Part shown: positions 12,713 to 17,394 of the stretch, piece by piece | Layout: every line of letters begins with the position of its first letter | How positions within the stretch are numbered: the stretch's first letter is position 1 | Source of the DNA: Bacteroidales bacterium 45-6 | Lineage (GTDB): Bacteria; Bacteroidota; Bacteroidia; Bacteroidales; Dysgonomonadaceae | DNA: 17,394 bases | Direction: 5' to 3' | Assembly (NCBI GenBank): GCA_001897035.1 | Contig: MKRS01000158.1 | Coordinates: forward strand, 1 to 17,394 | Notes under the pieces: model-generated | Database searches by the model: none | Told to the model about the DNA's origin: nothing | What the model saw: the letters and a program-made list of their open reading frames with translations, nothing else | Made by a program: the position numbers and the translations under genes

Positions 12713-14767
12713 ATGTATTATTTTTTCAGTAAGCGGATTTTTCTTTTCGCTGTCTTCTCCTGCCTACTTGCAGAAGTAAGTTTTGCATTGTCAAAAGATG
12801 CTGAGGACAGCACACGTGTTTATACGATCCGGGAAGTTAGGGTAACTGAGAGTTACCGCAACGCCGAGATTCGTTCTTCGTCTCCTCTCCAAATTCTATC
12901 GTCCAAGCAAATTGGAAATCTGAATGCGCTACAAGTGTCCGATGCTGTAAAGTATTTTGCGGGTGTGGCAGTGAAGGATTACGGCGGCATTGGCGGACTC
13001 AAGACTGTATCCGTAAGAAGCTTGGGGGCGGCTCACACGGCTGTCAGCTACGATGGTATTTCGCTCAGCGACACACAGACCGGACAGATCGACATCGGAC
13101 GATTCTCGTTGGAAAATGTGGATATGCTTTCCTTAAGCAATGGACAAAGTGACAACATTTTTCAGCCGGCAAGGTTGTTCGCTTCGGCAGCCGTGCTCAA
13201 TATTCGAACACTTACGCCCCGTTTTGAAGGTGCGAATTACATTCATGCACGAGCATCGTTGAAAGGTGGTTCGTTCGGGATGATAAATCCATCCTTGTGG
13301 CTGCAATATAAGCTTTCACGAAAATATGCGCTTAGTTTCAGCAGTGAGTGGCTCTCCGCAGACGGCCAATATCCCTACAAACTCTACCATGGAGGCGAAG
13401 GAGACAGTGTATCCAACGAAAAGCGAAAGAATACAGATGTGAAGAATCTACGGTTGGAAGCGGCTTTACACGGTAGCCTTTCGGAGAAAGAAAACGGATA
13501 CATCAAAGCATATTATTACCACTCCGAACGTGGTTTGCCGGGAGCAATCATTCTCTACAACACCGAGAATTTTTCTTCGCAACGCTTGTCGGATGCGACC
13601 TTCTTTTTGCAAGGGCATTACCAAAACATTCTGTCCGAGATGTTTTCCATTCAAGGCAATGCGAAGTTCAACCACGGATATCTCCATTATTTGGATCCGA
13701 CTTATCTCAATGAAACAGGTAGACAAGAAAGTTTTTACCGGCAGAATGAATATTACCTCTCATTGTCGGCATTGTACAAGGCACTGCCCCATCTCTCGTT
13801 TGCCGTCTCTTCCGACGGTTTCATCAATGCGCTTGGTGCCGAATTTGAATCCGACTCGGTGACAAATGAATTTCCCAAACCAGTCAGGTATAACTTATTG
13901 TCTGTGGTTGCGGCCAAATATGTTTCCGAACATGTGCTTGCTACGGCCAGCTTATTGTCTACCTTGGTGAAAGAGACTGTGCAAAAAGGGAGTGCCGGAT
14001 CCAACTACAACCGTTTGTCTCCCTATGTCAGTGTAACCTACAAACCTTTACAGAATTCAGATCTCCGTTTTCGTGCTTTCTACAAGAATATCTTCCGCCT
14101 ACCCACTTTCAATGATTTATATTATTCAAGAATCGGGAATATCCATTTGAAGCCTGAAACGACCAACCAGTTTGACATTGGAATCACATATGCTGTTTCT
14201 TTGGGGAAGACCATCCCCTTGGTTTCATTCACTGTGGATGGTTATCGCAACCATGTCCGTGATAAGATTATGGCTATGCCCACGAAGAATATTTTCGTCT
14301 GGAGTATGGTCAATCTTGGAAAAGTCAGGATTACAGGAGTCGATATTTCGGGTGAGGCTTCGGTGTCAGCCGGGGAAAAATTAACAATCCTATTCGGGGG
14401 AACTTACACCTACCAGCGTGCTCTAGATGTCACTGATCCCGAAGGCTCCACCTATCTTCACCAGGTTCCATACATGCCACGGGTATCTGGCTCAGGCCGA
14501 TTATCCCTCGAAACTCCGTGGGTGAACTTTGCATATTCGCTCTTGTGGTCGGGCAAACGGTATTCTACTTTCCAAAATTTTGCAGTAAACCGCTTGGCAT
14601 CTTATAGCGACCACAGCCTTTCAGTTTCCAAATCATTTTCCCTGTTAAATCAAAAATTAAACTTCAAATTTGAAGCATTGAACCTTTTGAACGAAAATTA
14701 CATGATTGTCAAGTGGTTTCCAATGCCTGGACGTTCGTTCCGGGGCACTCTCTCATGGACATTCTGA
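12713..14767 (+). CDS. btuB: TonB-dependent cobalamin receptor, BtuB-like
   Basis: Outer-membrane active transporter predicted to import vitamin B12 and other corrinoids with TonB energy. From the ATG at 12713 it has 684 residues; a GTG at 12704 would add three. The signal peptide is MYYFFSKRIFLFAVFSCLLA, with cleavage after about residue 25 (SFA). A TonB-box-like segment DSTRVYTIREVRV follows. The plug domain (about 45-165) contains LNALQVSDAVKYFAGVAVKD, GGLKTVSVRSLGAAHTAVSY and YDGISLSDTQTGQIDIGRF. The 22-stranded barrel follows, with landmarks LRFRAFYKNIFRLPTFNDLY, LKPETTNQFDIGI and the closing strand SFRGTLSWTF ending in Phe. No N-terminal carboxypeptidase-like domain is present, unlike SusC transporters, which fits a BtuB. 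The cobalamin riboswitch upstream and the BtuG-like gene 30 bp downstream make B12 the most likely substrate. The leader from the riboswitch end (12577) to the ATG is about 136 nt. Confidence 0.92.
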   Translation: MYYFFSKRIFLFAVFSCLLAEVSFALSKDAEDSTRVYTIREVRVTESYRNAEIRSSSPLQILSSKQIGNLNALQVSDAVKYFAGVAVKDYGGIGGLKTVSVRSLGAAHTAVSYDGISLSDTQTGQIDIGRFSLENVDMLSLSNGQSDNIFQPARLFASAAVLNIRTLTPRFEGANYIHARASLKGGSFGMINPSLWLQYKLSRKYALSFSSEWLSADGQYPYKLYHGGEGDSVSNEKRKNTDVKNLRLEAALHGSLSEKENGYIKAYYYHSERGLPGAIILYNTENFSSQRLSDATFFLQGHYQNILSEMFSIQGNAKFNHGYLHYLDPTYLNETGRQESFYRQNEYYLSLSALYKALPHLSFAVSSDGFINALGAEFESDSVTNEFPKPVRYNLLSVVAAKYVSEHVLATASLLSTLVKETVQKGSAGSNYNRLSPYVSVTYKPLQNSDLRFRAFYKNIFRLPTFNDLYYSRIGNIHLKPETTNQFDIGITYAVSLGKTIPLVSFTVDGYRNHVRDKIMAMPTKNIFVWSMVNLGKVRITGVDISGEASVSAGEKLTILFGGTYTYQRALDVTDPEGSTYLHQVPYMPRVSGSGRLSLETPWVNFAYSLLWSGKRYSTFQNFAVNRLASYSDHSLSVSKSFSLLNQKLNFKFEALNLLNENYMIVKWFPMPGRSFRGTLSWTF

Positions 14768-14797
14768 TCATTAGTCAACCATCAAACAATTCCCAAC

Positions 14798-15940
14798 ATG
14801 AAATATTTTTTAATAGAAAAAAAGCGGTCGGCTGACCGTTGGATTATTGCCATTATTTCCGTTTGTCTGTTTTCCATGGCTTCCTGCGATGACATGCAGG
14901 ACAAAGAACGCAAACAAAGCTTTGTCTCTGAGACTTCGGTCACGGGGATTTATGTCCTTTCGGAAGGATTATTCAACCTCAACAACAGTACCTTGGCGTA
15001 TTATAATTTTGATCCCGCCAAACTAACCTCCGATTTATTCCTCACGATGAACAAGCGAGGATTAGGCGACACGGCAAACGACATGGCGGCTTACGGTTCC
15101 AAGCTTTATATCGTGGTGAATGTGTCAAGCCAGATCGAAGTGGTGGATTTGGCAACTGGCCAATCCATCAAACGAATCCCCATGTTCAATGATTCCGAAG
15201 TGGCCCGACAGCCGCGTTATATCGACTTCGCCAAGGGGAACGCTTATGTATGTTCGTTCGATGGTACCTTGGTGCGCATCGACACGGCCAACCTCAACAT
15301 CACCGGGATCGTCAAATGCGGAAGGAATCCCGATGGACTGTGCATTGCCAACAACAAGATTTATGTTACAAATTCGGGCGGATTGGATTATCCCAATTAT
15401 GACAACACTGTTTCCGTGATCGATGCCGCAACATTTACAGAGACAAAAAAAATCACCGTTGGCATCAACCCGTCCCGCATTCACGCTGATTCTGAAGGGG
15501 ATGTTTACCTGGTTTCGAGAGGAAATTATGGGGACATACCATATAAATTTCAAAAAATCAATTCAAAAACAGATGAACTGGAACAAACTTTCGATGATAT
15601 TCAGGCCTTGAATTTTACCATACATAACGACACAGCTTATATCTATAACTTCGATTTCAGCACGCAGTCTTCTTGGATAAAAGTTTTTGACTGCAAAAAG
15701 GAAGTCATTATTTCCAATAGTTTTATTACCGATCAAACAAGCCTGACCACTCCTTACGGCATTGACGTGAATCCCCTGAATGGCGACGTGTATATTACGG
15801 ATGCGAAGAACTTCATCGTTTGGGGCGATGTGGTGTGTTTCGACAATAAAGGAAACTTCAAATTCAAGATAGAGGAACTGGGATTGAATCCGAACAAAAC
15901 GCTTTTTGTGACAAAAACAACAACTAAAATTCAAGAATAA
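14798..15940 (+). CDS. btuG: BtuG-like surface lipoprotein, beta-propeller (DUF5074/YncE-like)
   Basis: A 380-aa lipoprotein. BtuG proteins of Bacteroides are surface beta-propellers that bind cobalamin with extreme affinity, form a lid on BtuB and hand the vitamin over. Here the charged N-terminus MKYFLIEKKRSADRW precedes a hydrophobic stretch and the lipobox SMASC (C30), followed by DDMQDKE, an acidic start typical of exported Bacteroidetes surface lipoproteins. The mature part shows repeated propeller-blade strands: GIYVLSEGLFNLNNSTLAYY (residues 50-69), KLYIVVNVSSQIEVVDLATG, NAYVCSFDGTLVRIDTANL, KIYVTNSGG...TVSVIDAATF, DVYLVSRGNYGD and GDVYITDAKN. Its place 30 bp behind btuB and under the same riboswitch supports the role. 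Binding residues cannot be assigned by eye. The alternative is a generic DUF5074 surface protein. Confidence 0.82.
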   Translation: MKYFLIEKKRSADRWIIAIISVCLFSMASCDDMQDKERKQSFVSETSVTGIYVLSEGLFNLNNSTLAYYNFDPAKLTSDLFLTMNKRGLGDTANDMAAYGSKLYIVVNVSSQIEVVDLATGQSIKRIPMFNDSEVARQPRYIDFAKGNAYVCSFDGTLVRIDTANLNITGIVKCGRNPDGLCIANNKIYVTNSGGLDYPNYDNTVSVIDAATFTETKKITVGINPSRIHADSEGDVYLVSRGNYGDIPYKFQKINSKTDELEQTFDDIQALNFTIHNDTAYIYNFDFSTQSSWIKVFDCKKEVIISNSFITDQTSLTTPYGIDVNPLNGDVYITDAKNFIVWGDVVCFDNKGNFKFKIEELGLNPNKTLFVTKTTTKIQE

Positions 15941-16002
15941 TTCACCTCAAAGATGCAGAGGATAATCAAGTTGCATCTAATTTGAAACTATAAACATACA
16001 GT

Positions 16003-17394
16003 ATGAAAAAATTTACGCTTTTATTCCTGACGATTCTCTTGTCATGCGGGCAATGGATTCAAGGAGAGAATTCGAGTAAAATAACCCGGGTTATTGAATA
16101 CAAACCCGCACCAGGACAGCATATCAACCGCTTGTTCCCAACCCCGGCTTACAGCAATAGGGCGGACAGTGCGTTGATCTTTGCCTCCAATTGCTTGGTG
16201 GGAAATAAGTCCATGTTGGGCCTTGGGTCTTTTGGTGGTTATGTTGTTGTGGGGTTCGATCATCCCATTGTGAATGTACCCGGGCAATACGATTTCAAGG
16301 CTTTGGGAAATGCTTTTGTCAATAGTGCAGAACCGGGAATCGTTTCCGTATGTCAAGATTTGAATAAAAACGGCATCCCCGATCCCAATGAACCTTGGTA
16401 CGAGCTGGCTGGCTCCGATTATAGCAAGCCCACCACCATTCACAATTACAAGATTACGTATTACAGGCCTAATCCGGATAAACAAAAATCGAACATTGTG
16501 TGGAAGGATAACCAAGGCGGTAGCGGAACTGTCACACACATCAGTTTTGCATCTCAAGCCACCATGTATCCTCTTTGGATGCCCGATTCCGTCACCTTCA
16601 AAGGGACTAAATTAGCTGGAAATGCTACCGGAGGAGGTAATAGTTGGGCTTTGCCTGCTTTGGCTTGGGGATATGTGGACAATTGGGCAAATTCCTCAGC
16701 CAATGACAAAATAGGTTTTGATCTGGATTGGGCTGTAGATGCCAATGGCAATTCTATTCATTTGGATTATGTTGATTTCGTGAAGATCCATACTGGCATG
16801 CTGCAAGAAGCAGGTTGGTTGGGTGAAACTTCCACGGAAGTGGTTGGCGTCGAAGACTTGCATCCTCAGGCTGCCGTTCCTTCTTATCCAACCGTTGCTG
16901 ATGGCTCTTTTACACTCGATTTGCAAAATACCACAACGCTTGCGGGCAATCCTCTTGGAGCGGAATCGCATTGGGCCGATACTTACGTGGAAAATACCCA
17001 TCTGGAATCCCAGAAATTTATTTTCTCACATCGTTCGGGATGGGGTGGATCTTATTGGGACGGATTCACCATCAGCAACCACACCGACAACAGCAATCAT
17101 GGAGAAAATAGTTCGGATTGGGTAAGCAACCAGTGGGGATCTATGCCCAAAGGTGGATACAATGGTGTAGGAACGAATTTCCTTGTTGGCATGTGGGGCT
17201 TCTATAGCGATTATTCAGCTACGGATGTCACTCAAACATCTAATTTCGTATCATTTAACGATGGAAGCCAGTACAAGGCTGTGGGGGCTTATGTGGCAAA
17301 TTCTCCGTGGGTATATTATCAAATCCAAAATGGGGACACATTTGCCCGAAAATTCGTTAAAGGCGACTATTTCAAACTCATAGCAAAAGGATAT
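16003..17394 (+). CDS. exported two-domain surface protein with DUF4465 domain, 3' end outside window
   Basis: The frame from the ATG at 16003 is open for 464 codons to the right edge. The signal sequence is MKKFTLLFLTILLSCGQWIQ. It can be read as a lipoprotein signal (LLSC, C15, with an unusual Leu at -2) or as an ordinary signal cleaved near IQG. The N-terminal domain (about 25-275) resembles cell-surface proteins of Bacteroidales B12 loci: GSFGGYVVVGFDHPIVN, FKALGNAFVNSAEPGIVSV, a calcium-loop-like DLNKNGIPDPNEPWYELAGS, and FVKIHTGML near its end. A DUF4465 domain starts around residue 315 (SHWADTYVE) and includes SGWGGSYWDGFTISNHTDNS, KAVGAYVANSPWVYYQIQNG and DTFARKF. The start is 62 bp after btuG with no obvious promoter or terminator between, so it belongs to the riboswitch-controlled operon. 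It is a candidate corrinoid-binding surface protein, possibly of the BtuH class, but that is inferred from context. Confidence 0.85.
   Translation, partial: MKKFTLLFLTILLSCGQWIQGENSSKITRVIEYKPAPGQHINRLFPTPAYSNRADSALIFASNCLVGNKSMLGLGSFGGYVVVGFDHPIVNVPGQYDFKALGNAFVNSAEPGIVSVCQDLNKNGIPDPNEPWYELAGSDYSKPTTIHNYKITYYRPNPDKQKSNIVWKDNQGGSGTVTHISFASQATMYPLWMPDSVTFKGTKLAGNATGGGNSWALPALAWGYVDNWANSSANDKIGFDLDWAVDANGNSIHLDYVDFVKIHTGMLQEAGWLGETSTEVVGVEDLHPQAAVPSYPTVADGSFTLDLQNTTTLAGNPLGAESHWADTYVENTHLESQKFIFSHRSGWGGSYWDGFTISNHTDNSNHGENSSDWVSNQWGSMPKGGYNGVGTNFLVGMWGFYSDYSATDVTQTSNFVSFNDGSQYKAVGAYVANSPWVYYQIQNGDTFARKFVKGDYFKLIAKGY

Noticed and set aside
1..17394. CRISPR array or cas2 in the window
   Set aside because: No regularly spaced repeat matching the predicted GTTGTGAATTGC start was seen. 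The only matches are the anti-repeat and the short mimic in the tracrRNA. cas2 and the array are expected beyond the left edge.
1..17394. Transposon, insertion sequence, tRNA or rRNA
   Set aside because: No transposase or integrase frame, terminal inverted repeats, or tRNA/rRNA-like sequence was recognised on either strand.

Overview
The window looks like a chromosomal segment of a Bacteroidales bacterium, probably a Porphyromonadaceae/Dysgonomonadaceae/Tannerellaceae-like lineage. Three things point there. Several upstream regions carry the Bacteroidetes -7 element TAnnTTTG, some with a TTTG-like -33 element 19-21 bp away. The protein families (DUF5723, DUF4465, BtuG-like propeller lipoprotein, large type II-C Cas9) are typical of Bacteroidetes. 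Strong Shine-Dalgarno sequences are not evident. No rRNA, tRNA, insertion sequence or CRISPR array was found.

Left part (1-4925): a type II-C CRISPR-Cas locus transcribed leftward. Order in transcription is cas9 (4706 to 447), a tightly packed 56-codon ORF (428 to 258) resembling the N-terminus of a DUF6155-type protein, then the start of cas1 (236 to beyond base 1). cas2 and the repeat array must lie outside the window, if present. Divergent from cas9, on the + strand, is a tracrRNA (about 4808-4893). Its anti-repeat, upper stem, nexus-like hairpin and terminator hairpin can all be read. The cas9 and tracrRNA promoters are interleaved within about 65 bp, so the two transcripts start back to back.

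Middle part (4926-8246): two + strand metabolic genes, each with its own TAnnTTTG element. The first is an enolase-superfamily dipeptide epimerase (peptidoglycan peptide recycling). The second is a fused alpha-beta NDP-forming acyl-CoA synthetase. A 537-bp gene-poor gap follows, ending in a strong 14-bp hairpin between convergent genes.

Next (8784-11992): a leftward two-gene operon. It encodes a large lipoprotein of unknown function that appears to start on TTG, followed 17 bp later by a DUF5723-type outer-membrane-like protein.

Right part (12250-17394): a vitamin B12 acquisition operon. A promoter fires straight into a cobalamin riboswitch that carries a large extra arm built from CAGTTA-type repeats. 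The genes are a BtuB-like TonB-dependent receptor, a BtuG-like surface beta-propeller lipoprotein, and a two-domain surface protein with a DUF4465 C-terminus that runs off the right edge. The likely division of labour is capture of corrinoid at the surface by the BtuG-like and possibly the DUF4465 protein, transfer into BtuB, TonB-driven import, and shut-off by the riboswitch when cobalamin is sufficient.

The items most worth following up are the small ORF embedded between cas9 and cas1, the tracrRNA and its possible alternative fold, the repeat-built arm in the riboswitch, and the DUF4465 protein in the B12 operon.
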